Part shown: positions 17,369 through 25,828 of the stretch, one piece after another
Layout: the number at the start of each line of letters is the position of its first letter
How positions within the stretch are numbered: the stretch's first letter is position 1
Assembly: GCA_963769255.1 (NCBI GenBank)
Contig: CAVYKV010000003.1
Span: 496,001 to 560,000 of the forward strand
Length of the DNA: 64,000 bases
Reading direction: 5' to 3'
Source of the DNA: JAKACA01 sp963769255
GTDB taxonomy: Bacteria > Actinomycetota > Acidimicrobiia > Acidimicrobiales > Bog-793
The notes under the pieces: generated by a model
What the model was told of the DNA's origin: nothing
The model's input: only the letters and a program-made list of their open reading frames with translations
Database searches by the model: none
Program-made: the position numbers and the translations under genes

Positions 17369-19707
17369 TCGTCTCGCCCTGGTTCGCCCTCGTCCTTCTC
17401 GACGCCGTCACGGTGGCGACCTTCGCCCGTTGCTTCAACGGCCCGGGGGAGCTCCTCATCCTCCTGCCCGTCTGCGTCGGTGCCCAGCTCCTCGCCCATC
17501 TCGGGCGCCGGCTGCGGCGCGACGGCCGCCAGGGGATCGCCATCGCCCTCTGGGCTGTCACCGTCGTGCTCGTCGCCTACCTGCCCGTCGCCTTCGTCGA
17601 CGGCGCCAGTTTCCGCTTCGGCTTTCTTCCCCTCACGGGCACCTGGCATGTCCTCTCGCACCAGCTGTCGGCCGCCTGGGACATCTTCTCCAACCGGGTG
17701 GCGCCCGTGGCGCAGGCCCCGGGCCTCGTGCTGGCGGCGGCCTGGGCCTCCGGCGTCCTCGCCCTCGCCGCCGAGGCCCTCGATGCCGACAGCAGCCTGC
17801 CCGCCGTCGTCGCCCTCGTCCCCGCCTTCGACATCGTCGTGTTCACGGGAACGCTCGGGACGGCGACCGGGCGGGCACCCGAGCTGGCCGCCCTCGCCGC
17901 CCTCGCCGTCTGGTACCTGGCCGGGGCCAACCGCCATCGAGCCGGCGAGCAGGTCGTGACGGCCCGCTTGGAGGGTTCGTCGGCGCCTCGCAAGCAGGTC
18001 TCCATCAAGCAGGTGAGCGGGCTGCTGACGGGTCGCCGCACTCCGACGGCCGTCGCCGGCCTGGCCCTCGTGGCCGCCTTCTCGGCCGGCGTCATCGGTC
18101 CCCTCCTGCCGGGCGCCACGAGCACGGCCTGGCTGGCCTGGCACGGGACCGGCAAGGCCTCGAGCCTCAACAAGACGAACCGCACGGGGCCGGGCGCCGG
18201 ACCCGTCACGATCAGCAACTTCGTCCAGGTGGGCGAAGAGGAGATCGACAACTCGGGGACGCCCCTCTTCAAGGTCTACAGCTCGCGGGTCACCCGCGAG
18301 ATCCTCTTCGTCGACGACCTCTTCAACGGGTCGACCTGGACGGAGGTCCCCATCGTGCAGCGCTCGTCCATCCCGCCGCTGTCGGGATCCATCCCCGCCT
18401 TCGAGGCTCACCCGCCCTTGCCGGTCGAGGAGCCCGACAGCGAGCACCTCATCGAGGTCATCCAGAACATCGATCTCGGCGGACCAGCCGTGCCCGTGCC
18501 TGGCACTCCCCTGGCCATCGACAGCGGCGTCCAGGCCTCCCTCGAGAGCCCGGAAGGGCCGGTCGACCTCGGCACCGGGGCGCTCACCGACAACGCCAGC
18601 TACGCCGTCGAGGCCGACGTCACCCCCAGCCCGGCGGTGGCGCAGGCGAACTACGACGCCAAGGCGTCGCCTGCACCGGCCGTCGACCTCGAAGTCCCTA
18701 CGGGCGTCCCGGCTCGCATCCGCCAGCTGGCATCGAGCCTCGTGGCGGGAGCCACCACCATCGAGGCGAAGGCCGACGCCATCCAGGACTACCTCCTCGC
18801 ACACTACAAGTACTTCCTGCCCACGTCCCCACCGCCCACCGAGCCCGGTGGCTGGGCCGCCCTCGAGAACTTCCTCTTCCAGACGAAGAAGGGCTACTGC
18901 CAGCAGTTCGCCAGCGCCTTCGGTGCACTTGCCCGTCTCGACGGCCTGCCGACGCGGGTGGTCGTCGGGTTCCTCCCGACGTCGCCCAAGGGCGACAGCT
19001 GGACCGTCACGGGGCTCGAGACGCACGCGTGGCCGCAGGTCTACTTCCCCGGCACCGGCTGGGTGGACTTCGAGCCGACCCCGGGTGCCAGCAGCCCGAC
19101 CTACCCGCCGCCGCCGTCGACGAGCACGGACGTGCCACCGACGAAACCCACCCCCGGCGTGTCCACCAGCGTCGCCCACAACCTCCACCAGATCAAGGGC
19201 GGCTCGCCGGTGGCGACGGTGCCGACGTCCCCCTTCCCGACCGTGCCGACGGGTTCAGGGGGCACGGGCAACTCCGGCGACGTGACGCTTGTGCTCCTGG
19301 CGCTCCTCGCCGGGGCCGTCGCCTGGGCACTCGTGGTGCCCGCCTGGCGGGTGATCCGGCTGCGCAGAGTGCGGGATCCCGCTCGGGGGGCCCTCATGGC
19401 CTGGAGCTCTGCCATCGGGGTGCTCGGCGCCGCCGGCCTCCACCGTCGCCGGGCCGAGACGTACCTCGAGTTCGCCCGCCGCGTCTGCACGGCGGGGGCG
19501 ATTACCGGTGACGCCGAGGCCGCCTTCGGGCGGCTGGCCGAGGCCGCCAACCGCGCCCTGTTCGCCCGCCTCCCGCCGAGCGCGGAGGATTCCTGCCGGG
19601 CAGCGGCCGACTCGGCCATGGTTCGCCGTTCCGCCCGCCACTCCTTGAGCTGGGGAACCCGGTTCGTCCTGCTGATGGATCCGCGGGACCTCCTCGCCAC
19701 GCCGTGA
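17365..19707 (+). CDS. TgpA-like transglutaminase-domain membrane protein
   Basis: 780-residue integral membrane protein. The N-terminal third has several transmembrane helices; a large extracytoplasmic part holds a transglutaminase-like domain with a visible Cys-His-Asp triad: Cys512 in KGYCQQFASAFGALAR, His554 in ETHAWPQVYF and Asp568 in GWVDFEPTPG. A Pro/Thr/Ser-rich linker and a further membrane helix (VTLVLLALLAGAVAWALVVP) precede a cytoplasmic C-terminal DUF4129-like domain. Forms an operon with moxR and the DUF58 gene. The role is probably at the cell surface (peptidoglycan or protein maturation), inferred from the family. GTG start overlaps the DUF58 stop. Confidence 0.86.
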   Translation: MIVSPWFALVLLDAVTVATFARCFNGPGELLILLPVCVGAQLLAHLGRRLRRDGRQGIAIALWAVTVVLVAYLPVAFVDGASFRFGFLPLTGTWHVLSHQLSAAWDIFSNRVAPVAQAPGLVLAAAWASGVLALAAEALDADSSLPAVVALVPAFDIVVFTGTLGTATGRAPELAALAALAVWYLAGANRHRAGEQVVTARLEGSSAPRKQVSIKQVSGLLTGRRTPTAVAGLALVAAFSAGVIGPLLPGATSTAWLAWHGTGKASSLNKTNRTGPGAGPVTISNFVQVGEEEIDNSGTPLFKVYSSRVTREILFVDDLFNGSTWTEVPIVQRSSIPPLSGSIPAFEAHPPLPVEEPDSEHLIEVIQNIDLGGPAVPVPGTPLAIDSGVQASLESPEGPVDLGTGALTDNASYAVEADVTPSPAVAQANYDAKASPAPAVDLEVPTGVPARIRQLASSLVAGATTIEAKADAIQDYLLAHYKYFLPTSPPPTEPGGWAALENFLFQTKKGYCQQFASAFGALARLDGLPTRVVVGFLPTSPKGDSWTVTGLETHAWPQVYFPGTGWVDFEPTPGASSPTYPPPPSTSTDVPPTKPTPGVSTSVAHNLHQIKGGSPVATVPTSPFPTVPTGSGGTGNSGDVTLVLLALLAGAVAWALVVPAWRVIRLRRVRDPARGALMAWSSAIGVLGAAGLHRRRAETYLEFARRVCTAGAITGDAEAAFGRLAEAANRALFARLPPSAEDSCRAAADSAMVRRSARHSLSWGTRFVLLMDPRDLLATP

Positions 19708-19761
19708 GCACGCCTCGCCCCGCGGCCGCCGGGCGCAGGGCCAGCAAGTAGGGTCGGGGCC

Positions 19762-20331
19762 GTGGCCGATCAGGCGCATTTTGCGGAGGACACCGAGGAG
19801 TTCATGGGCTCGCTCTACTCCGCCGCGCTCCGCATGACGCGCAATCCCTCCGAGGCGGAGGACCTCGTGCAGGAGACCTACCTCAAGGCCTACCGCGCCT
19901 ACGACTCGTTCAAGGCGGGCACGAACCTGAAGGCCTGGCTCTACCGCATCCTCACGAACACGTTCATCAACGCCTACCGGGCGCGGCGGCGCCACCCGGA
20001 GGAGACCGAGCTCGAAGAGGTGGAAGACTTCTACCTCTTCCACCGCCTCGGCGGCCTCGAGGCCGCCGCCGCCGGCCGTAGCGCCGAGGACGAAGTGCTC
20101 GAGAGCATCACCGACGACGAGGTGAAGGCCGCCATCGAGTCGCTGCCGGAGAGCTTCCGCATGGCTGTGCTGCTGGCGGACGTGGAGGGTTTCTCCTACA
20201 AGGAGATCGCAGAGATCATGGACGTGCCCATCGGCACGGTCATGAGCCGGCTGCATCGGGGAAGAAGGGCACTGCAAAAGGCGTTGCACGACTACGGACT
20301 GGCCCGAGGACTCGTGGCCGCTGAGCCATGA
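19762..20331 (+). CDS. sigR: SigR/SigH-type ECF RNA polymerase sigma factor
   Basis: 189-residue ECF sigma factor. Region 2 is clear (LYSAALRMTRNPSEAEDLVQ, then ETYLKAYRAYDSFK and TNLKAWLYRILTNTFINAYR) and region 4 ends LADVEGFSYKEIAEIMDVPI and IGTVMSRLHRGRRALQKAL. This matches the thiol-oxidative-stress sigma factors SigR (Streptomyces) and SigH (Mycobacterium). The next gene encodes a matching RsrA-like zinc anti-sigma factor. A SigR-like promoter lies before clpC in this window. GTG start at 19762. No SigR-type autoregulatory promoter was found immediately upstream. Confidence 0.9.
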   Translation: MADQAHFAEDTEEFMGSLYSAALRMTRNPSEAEDLVQETYLKAYRAYDSFKAGTNLKAWLYRILTNTFINAYRARRRHPEETELEEVEDFYLFHRLGGLEAAAAGRSAEDEVLESITDDEVKAAIESLPESFRMAVLLADVEGFSYKEIAEIMDVPIGTVMSRLHRGRRALQKALHDYGLARGLVAAEP

Positions 20332-20410
20332 GGGCCGCTAGGCCGTGAGGACGTGGGTAGCATCGTGACAGCGGGCCAGACAGCAGTGCAGACTGCAAGA
20401 GGCGAGGCCG

Positions 20411-20722
20411 ATGGGTGATCACGAGCAGGCAGAGTTCGACTGCCGGGAAGCGTTGCACCGCATCTATCACTTTCTCGACGGCGAGCTGACGTCGGTTCGT
20501 CGTCACGAGATCGAGGAGCATCTCGACGGCTGCTCCCCGTGCCTGCAGATGTTCGGCTTCGAGGCCGAGCTGCGCAAGGTGGTGCACGACAAGTGCCGCG
20601 ATGCCGTGCCCGACAGCCTGCGGCGCCGCATCGCCGAGTCGATCCACCACGAGCACGCCGCCAAGGAGAGCGTGCCGGCCTCCGCCGACGAGCGGGCTCC
20701 GGACGAGCAGGCGGCGCACTGA
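20411..20722 (+). CDS. rsrA: RsrA-like redox-sensing zinc anti-sigma factor
   Basis: 103-residue anti-sigma factor that should bind and inactivate the upstream sigma factor until oxidised. The zinc motif HLDGCSPC gives His37, Cys41 and Cys44; Cys11 and Cys62 are also present, the same numbering as the redox-active residues of Streptomyces RsrA. By family knowledge, disulfide formation expels zinc and releases the sigma factor. It begins 80 bp after the sigma gene; a short imperfect inverted repeat (GCAGT/ACTGC) lies just upstream. ATG start at 20411. Confidence 0.9.
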   Translation: MGDHEQAEFDCREALHRIYHFLDGELTSVRRHEIEEHLDGCSPCLQMFGFEAELRKVVHDKCRDAVPDSLRRRIAESIHHEHAAKESVPASADERAPDEQAAH

Positions 20723-20819
20723 CGCACCCGGCGGCCCCCGGCCACCGGCGGGGATCCGGCAAGGGCCGGCTGTGCCAGGCGGAACCTGCGACGGCAGGCG
20801 GCTGGCTTAGGATGCTCCG

Positions 20820-21917
20820 ATGAGCGGAGCCCCCGAACTCGTCGACTGGGCGCTCGCCGAGCGGGTCGCCCGTCGTGTCGCCCGCCGCAACGCCCCGAGC
20901 ATCGACGTGCGCTCCAGGCGCCGCCTGGACGAGGACTTCTCCGAACTGACACCCATCGCCGAGGAGCTCGTCGAACGGTCGACGGGGCTCCGTTCGATGG
21001 CGGGTCCTGCGAGGGCGGACGTCACAGACCGCTCCGGCTGGGTGCACGCCAACGTCGGCTCCTTCCGCCGCCTCCTCCGCCCCGTCTTCGAGCGGGCGGC
21101 GGCCGAAGGCGGGCTCGGCCGCAACCTGCCGCCCCCCATGGCGGCGGCCGCCCGAGCGGCGTCCGCCACCGAGCTCGGGGTCGTGCTGGGTTGGATGTCG
21201 ACGAGAGTGCTCGGGCAGTACGACCTCTTTCGTGCCGAGGCGGGCGGGGAGCCGAACGACGCCGTCTACTACGTCGGCCCGAACGTCATCGCCCTCGAAC
21301 GGCGCCACGGCTTCCCCGAGAAGGAATTCCGGCTCTGGATCGCCGTGCACGAGCTCACGCACCGGGCGCAGTTCACCGGTGTGCCGTGGATGCGCCAGTA
21401 CTTTCTCGGGCTCGTGGACGAGGGCGTGAAGCTGGCGGCCCCCGACTCCCGCCAGATCCTGGCGGCCATCAGCCGCATGGCGGGCGAGCTGCGAGCGCGG
21501 CGCAACCCCCTCGGCGACGCCGGCCTGCTCGGCATGCTCGCCCCTCCGGAGCAGCTCGTGACGATCCGGCGCATCCAGGCCCTCATGAGCCTTCTCGAGG
21601 GCCACGGCGACATCACGATGAACCGGGCGGCGGCCGACCGCATCCCGGGGGCGGAGCGTTTCGCGCGGACGCTGCAGACCCGGCGGGAGTCCGCCGGCGG
21701 CCTCACCCGCCTCCTGCAGCAGCTGCTCGGCATCGACGCCAAGATGAAGCAGTACAAGGAAGGCGAGGAATTCGTGGAGGCCGTCGAGCGGGCGGGGGGA
21801 CCCGAGCTCTTCGCCAGAGTCTGGGAGGACCCCGATCACCTACCGACCCTCGAGGAGGTCCGCGACCCTGCTCGGTGGGTCGACCGTGTCGGCGGCCGCC
21901 GGCTCGAGCTCGCCTGA
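20820..21917 (+). CDS. Zinc metalloprotease-like protein, F420-biosynthesis-associated family (DUF2342)
   Basis: 365-residue protein. The zincin motif HELTH lies in LWIAVHELTHRAQFTGVPWM, and the flanking text (VYYVGPNVIALERRHGF) matches the actinobacterial DUF2342 family, annotated as coenzyme F420 biosynthesis-associated from genomic co-occurrence rather than biochemistry. Proteolytic activity is unproven. It overlaps the tilS start by 32 bp; the order metalloprotease-tilS-hpt is common in Actinobacteria. Confidence 0.85.
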   Translation: MSGAPELVDWALAERVARRVARRNAPSIDVRSRRRLDEDFSELTPIAEELVERSTGLRSMAGPARADVTDRSGWVHANVGSFRRLLRPVFERAAAEGGLGRNLPPPMAAAARAASATELGVVLGWMSTRVLGQYDLFRAEAGGEPNDAVYYVGPNVIALERRHGFPEKEFRLWIAVHELTHRAQFTGVPWMRQYFLGLVDEGVKLAAPDSRQILAAISRMAGELRARRNPLGDAGLLGMLAPPEQLVTIRRIQALMSLLEGHGDITMNRAAADRIPGAERFARTLQTRRESAGGLTRLLQQLLGIDAKMKQYKEGEEFVEAVERAGGPELFARVWEDPDHLPTLEEVRDPARWVDRVGGRRLELA

Positions 21918-22818
21918 GCGCTCGGGCGCCCCGGCTCCGGAGGCGCTGATCGCCGGGCTCCTCCGCCGCTGCACGTTCCCGCCCGGGGGAACCGAGGTGT
22001 CGCTCGCCGTCTCCGGTGGCGCCGACTCGCTCGCCCTCCTCGCCCTGGCGGCTGCCGCCGGATGCCGGCCGACCGCCTTCCATGTCGACCACGGGCTCCG
22101 AGAGGGCTCGGCAGGCGAGGCGGAGGTGGTGAGGGAGGCGGCGGAGCGGTTCGGGGCGGGTTTCGGGGCCTTGCGGGTGGAGCTCGAGCCGGGCCCGAAC
22201 CTCGAGGCCCGCGCCCGCCTCGCCCGTTACTCCGTGCTGCCGGCAGGCGTGGCCACGGGGCACACGGCGGACGACCAGGCCGAGACGATCCTGCTCAATC
22301 TCGTGCGGGGGGCCGGGCCTGACGGCTTCGCCGGCATGCGGCCCGGCCCGATGCACCCGCTCCTCGCGCTCCGGCGCTCCGAGACGCGTGCACTCTGCGC
22401 CTCGTTGGGTCTGCGGGTCGTGGAGGACCCGTCCAACACGGAGCTCGGGTACCTGCGCAACCAGGTGCGCCTGCGGGCGCTGCCGGCGCTCTGTGCCCTC
22501 GCACGACGTGACCTGGTCCCCGTCATCGCCCGCCAGGCCCGCCACTTCGCCTCCGAAGGGGACTTCCTCGAGGAGCTGGCGGGCGCCATCGACCCGACGG
22601 ACGCCAAGGCGTTGGCGGCCGCCCCGCCCGTCCTCGCCCGGCGGGCCGTGCGGCGATGGTTGCGGACGGTCGATCCCGAGGGGCACCCACCTGACAGCGC
22701 CACCGTGGACCGGGTGCTCGAGGTCGCCGCACTGCGAGCCGCCGCCTGCGAGATCGGGGGCGGCCGACGGGTCCGCCGCTCCGGGGGGCGGCTCTTCCTG
22801 GAGCCGTCAGGGGCGTGA
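21886..22818 (+). CDS. tilS: tRNA(Ile)-lysidine synthetase
   Basis: Converts the wobble cytidine of the AUA-reading tRNA-Ile to lysidine using ATP and lysine; essential for decoding. 310 residues with the N-type ATP pyrophosphatase loop SGGADS in EVSLAVSGGADSLALL, followed by FHVDHGLREGS and ATGHTADDQAETILLNLVRG. Length suits the compact actinobacterial form that lacks the full C-terminal domain. GTG start at 21886 inside the end of the previous gene. Confidence 0.92.
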   Translation: MSAAAGSSSPERSGAPAPEALIAGLLRRCTFPPGGTEVSLAVSGGADSLALLALAAAAGCRPTAFHVDHGLREGSAGEAEVVREAAERFGAGFGALRVELEPGPNLEARARLARYSVLPAGVATGHTADDQAETILLNLVRGAGPDGFAGMRPGPMHPLLALRRSETRALCASLGLRVVEDPSNTELGYLRNQVRLRALPALCALARRDLVPVIARQARHFASEGDFLEELAGAIDPTDAKALAAAPPVLARRAVRRWLRTVDPEGHPPDSATVDRVLEVAALRAAACEIGGGRRVRRSGGRLFLEPSGA

Positions 22819-22870
22819 CGGCCCTCGTAGCCGGCACACGGCCGGGCGCCGCCCGGTATCCTCAGCGCCC

Positions 22871-23501
22871 GTGACAGACAGTGCCGACGGGCACGCCGGG
22901 AGCGAGGCCGCCGCCGTCCCGGGCGATGAGGTGGCCGGTGGCCATGTGGAAGCCTGGGTCGAGCTCGACCCCATGCTCGGGGAGGTCGTCGTCTCCGCCG
23001 ATCAGCTGGCGCGGCGCGTCACCGAGCTCGGCGTCGAGATCACGAGGGACTACGCCGACCGCCCTCCGCTCCTCGTCGGGGTCCTGAAGGGCGCCTTCGT
23101 CTTCCTCGCCGACCTCTCCCGTGCCATCGCCCTGCCCGCCGAGATGGACTTCATGGCGGTCGGCTCCTACGGGGCGGCCACGAAGACGAGCGGTGTCGTC
23201 CGCATCGTGAAGGACCTCGACCTCGATCTCACGGGACGGCACGTCATCGTGGTCGAGGACATCGTCGACAGCGGCCTCACGCTCGCCTACCTCCGCAAGA
23301 GCCTGCTGGCCCGCAACCCGGCCTCGCTCGCCATCTGCACGCTGCTCCTCAAGACGGGCCAGCAGCGGGTGAGCTTCGAGGTCGACTACGTCGGCTTCGA
23401 GATCCCGCCCCACTTCGTCATCGGCTACGGGCTCGACGTGGCCGAGCGCTACCGCAACCTCGCCGATCTGCCGCGTCTACGTCGGCGGCGAGCCCGAGTG
23501 A
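22871..23501 (+). CDS. hpt: Hypoxanthine phosphoribosyltransferase, 3' end frame-disturbed
   Basis: Salvages hypoxanthine/guanine with PRPP. LLVGVLKGAFVFLADL and the PRPP loop VIVVEDIVDSGLTLAYL are clear, and the C-terminal GLDVAERYRNLADLP is family-like. After that point the frame reads RLRRRRARVRVDRERAA and runs into folE without a stop, so 22871-24082 is one open frame. In the next frame the same DNA reads VYVGGEPE and stops at TGA 23499-23501, overlapping the folE GTG as GTGA. A single-base indel near 23470-23475 is therefore likely. Coordinates given assume that native stop. GTG start at 22871; about 35 extra N-terminal residues precede the core. Confidence 0.85.
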
Positions 23502-24082
23502 GGGTCGATCGTGAGCGCGCCGCCCGCGCTGTCACGGAGCTGCTCATCGCCATCGGCGAGGACCCGACCCGCGAGGGGCTCCTCCACACGCCGGAGCGTG
23601 TCGCCTCCCTCTACGGGGAGATCATGGGGCAGTCCTCCGACGACCCGGCGGAGTTCCTGACGGCGACGTTCGCCGCCGAGCACGACGAGATGGTCATGGT
23701 TCGGGACATACCCTTCGCCTCCCTCTGCGAGCACCATCTCCTTCCTTTCCTCGGGCGGGCGCACGTCGCTTACATCCCCTCCAAAGAGGGCCGTATCACG
23801 GGCCTCTCGAAGCTCGCCCGCGTCGTCGACGGCTTCGCCGGCCGGCTCCAGGTGCAGGAGCGCATGACGACCCAGATCGCCGAAGCGGTGCAACGGGCCC
23901 TCGGGCCGCGCGGAGTCCTCGTCGTGATCGAGGCGGAACACCTCTGCATGTCCATGCGCGGCGTGCGCAAGCCCGGCTCGACGACCGTCACCTCGGCCGT
24001 GCGGGGCCTCTTCCGCTCGGACGAGCGCACCCGGGCCGAGGCCATGGCCTTCATTCACGGCTCGCGAGGGCGACCGGTGTGA
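23498..24082 (+). CDS. folE: GTP cyclohydrolase I
   Basis: First step of tetrahydrofolate synthesis, GTP to dihydroneopterin triphosphate. From GTG 23498 the product is 194 residues, the usual length, beginning with family-typical text RAVTELLIAIGEDPTREGLL. Zinc and catalytic residues are seen in SLCEHHLLPFLGRAHVAYIP and in EAEHLCMSMRGVRKPGS. In the given sequence it is in frame with hpt (see hpt). ftsH, usually between hpt and folE in Actinobacteria, is absent. Its stop overlaps the folP start as GTGTGA. Confidence 0.93.
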   Translation: MRVDRERAARAVTELLIAIGEDPTREGLLHTPERVASLYGEIMGQSSDDPAEFLTATFAAEHDEMVMVRDIPFASLCEHHLLPFLGRAHVAYIPSKEGRITGLSKLARVVDGFAGRLQVQERMTTQIAEAVQRALGPRGVLVVIEAEHLCMSMRGVRKPGSTTVTSAVRGLFRSDERTRAEAMAFIHGSRGRPV

Positions 24083-24909
24083 CCGTTTATTCGCCGTCCC
24101 TCGGCCGCCCCCTCGTGATGGGCATCCTGAACGTCACGCCCGACTCGTTTTTCGACGGTGGCCGCTACCTCGACAAGGAGGCGGCCATCGCCCGCGGGCG
24201 GGAGATGATCGCCGAGGGTGCCGACGTCGTCGACGTCGGAGGCGAGTCGACGCGGCCGGGCGCCCCGGACGTGGACGAGGACGAGGAGATCCGACGCGTC
24301 CTTCCCGTCGTCGAGGCCCTGGCGGGCGATGTGGCCGTCTCGATCGACACGACGAAACCCGCCGTCGCCCGCCACGCCATCGCCGCCGGCGCCGTCCTCG
24401 TCAACGACGTGTCGTCGACCCTCGAGGAGGTGGCGGCGGACTGCGGGGTGGGCTTTGTCGCCATGCACCGGCGCGGGACCCCGCGGGACATGCAGGACGA
24501 CCCGCGCTACGACGATGTCGTGGCGGAGGTGCGCGACTACCTGGCGGAACGGGCGGCGCGGGCCCTGGCGGCCGGCGTCGGGGAGGTGTGGGTCGACCCG
24601 GGCATCGGCTTCGGCAAGACAGCGTGGCACAACCTCCAGCTCCTGGCCGGTCTCGGGGAGCTCGTCGCACTCGGCTATCCCGTCCTCGTGGGCACGAGCC
24701 GGAAGACCTTCGTCGGGCATCTCGCCGCCGGCAACCTCGCCGACGGCGCCCTTCGCGACGGCGCCACCGCGGCGCCGCTCGGTGCACGGTTCGAGGGCTC
24801 GCTCGCCTCGTCCGCCTACGCCATGGCGGTGGGGGCGGCTGCCGTGCGCGTGCACGACGTGGCTGCCACCGTGCAGGCAGCCCGACTGACCGGAGCGGTG
24901 CCGGCGTGA
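24079..24909 (+). CDS. folP: Dihydropteroate synthase
   Basis: Joins dihydropterin pyrophosphate to p-aminobenzoate; the target of sulfonamides. 276 residues with both family signatures: MGILNVTPDSFFDGGRYLD near the start and VDVGGESTRPGAP. Later motifs DPGIGFGKTAWHNLQLL and LVGTSRKTFVG form the pterin/phosphate site. GTG start at 24079 overlaps the folE stop, and its stop overlaps the next start, so translation is probably coupled through the operon. Confidence 0.94.
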   Translation: MTVYSPSLGRPLVMGILNVTPDSFFDGGRYLDKEAAIARGREMIAEGADVVDVGGESTRPGAPDVDEDEEIRRVLPVVEALAGDVAVSIDTTKPAVARHAIAAGAVLVNDVSSTLEEVAADCGVGFVAMHRRGTPRDMQDDPRYDDVVAEVRDYLAERAARALAAGVGEVWVDPGIGFGKTAWHNLQLLAGLGELVALGYPVLVGTSRKTFVGHLAAGNLADGALRDGATAAPLGARFEGSLASSAYAMAVGAAAVRVHDVAATVQAARLTGAVPA

Positions 24910-25445
24910 GGGGTCGCTGGGCGGCGGGCATCGTCCCCCGCAACTTCGCCTGGATCATCAAGGAGCGCCTCGCAGTGAGCGAGCGGCCGGGCGGCTACGC
25001 CCCCAACCACCGCAAGGTGCGGCGTCAGGAGGAGTTGCTCTGGCTGCGGGCGCAGGGCTTCAACCGCGTCGTGTCCCTCCTGCCGTCCTCGCACAACCTG
25101 CATGCCTACTCGGAGTTCAGCCTCGCCTGGTCCCACTTCCCCCTCTCCCTCACGGCCGACTCCGAGGCGGAGGGGGCGCTCGCCGAGCTCTACCCGGCGC
25201 TCTACGAGTGGCTGCGGGGCGGCGAGCGCATCCTCGTCCACCAGGACGAGCTGGGGGACCGGCTCATGGGGGCGATCGCCGGGTACATCCGTTGGAGCGG
25301 CATCCTCCCCGATGGGCCGCGCGCCATCGCCGTCGTCGAGCAGATCCTCTCCCGTCAAATGGGCTCCGCTGGCCGTCGCCTCGTTGCCCTCGTGGGCACC
25401 CTCCCGGACGTGCCCGACAGCGCGTCGCCGCCGCCCGGCGAGTGA
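24906..25445 (+). CDS. Tyrosine/dual-specificity phosphatase-like protein with a degenerate active site
   Basis: 179-residue protein embedded in the folate operon. The segment ERILVHQDELGDRLMGAIAG occupies the position of the phosphatase P-loop HCx5R, but reads HQDELGDR: His and Arg are kept and the catalytic Cys is replaced by Gln. Upstream LLWLRAQGFNRVVSLLPSSH resembles the typical strand-helix before the DSP general-acid region. If the assignment is right this is a pseudophosphatase, perhaps a binding or regulatory protein. The fold is inferred from the pattern only. GTG start overlaps the folP stop; the next gene begins 17 bp later. Confidence 0.6.
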   Translation: MRGRWAAGIVPRNFAWIIKERLAVSERPGGYAPNHRKVRRQEELLWLRAQGFNRVVSLLPSSHNLHAYSEFSLAWSHFPLSLTADSEAEGALAELYPALYEWLRGGERILVHQDELGDRLMGAIAGYIRWSGILPDGPRAIAVVEQILSRQMGSAGRRLVALVGTLPDVPDSASPPPGE

Positions 25446-25462
25446 GCCGCGAAGAGGACGCC

Positions 25463-25828
25463 ATGGCGAGCGGGAGCATCTGTATCAACGGCCTGCGCGT
25501 CGTCGGCCGCCACGGGCTCCTGCCCGAGGAGCAGGCCCGCCCGCAGCCCTTCGAGGTGGACGTCACGATCGAGACCGACGTGGAGCGGGCGGCCCGTTCC
25601 GACGACCTCGCCGACACCCTCGACTACGGCACGATCGTGGCCGCCATCGTGGAGATCGTCGCCGCCCGGCACTTCGGTCTCCTCGAGGCGATCGCCGGCG
25701 CCATCGCCGACGACGTCTGCGCACGGCCCGGCGTGGAGGCCGTCACCGTCGAGGTGCGCAAGCTCCGCCCGCCCGTGCCGGCGGACCTCGCCTCGGCCGG
25801 CGTGCGGCTCCGTCGCAGTGCCGGGTGA
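25463..25828 (+). CDS. folB: Dihydroneopterin aldolase
   Basis: Cleaves dihydroneopterin to hydroxymethyldihydropterin and glycolaldehyde. 121 residues from the ATG at 25463, with a Shine-Dalgarno AGAGGA five bases upstream; a GTG at 25442 overlapping the previous stop is an alternative. Family text includes LRVVGRHGLLPEEQARPQPF, VDVTIETDVERAARSDDLAD and TVEVRKLRPPVP. The stop overlaps folK as GTGA. Confidence 0.92.
   Translation: MASGSICINGLRVVGRHGLLPEEQARPQPFEVDVTIETDVERAARSDDLADTLDYGTIVAAIVEIVAARHFGLLEAIAGAIADDVCARPGVEAVTVEVRKLRPPVPADLASAGVRLRRSAG

Noticed and set aside
16861..19188. A 775-codon minus-strand frame opposite the transglutaminase gene
   Set aside because: Shadow frame; the plus strand has membrane helices and a Cys-His-Asp triad.
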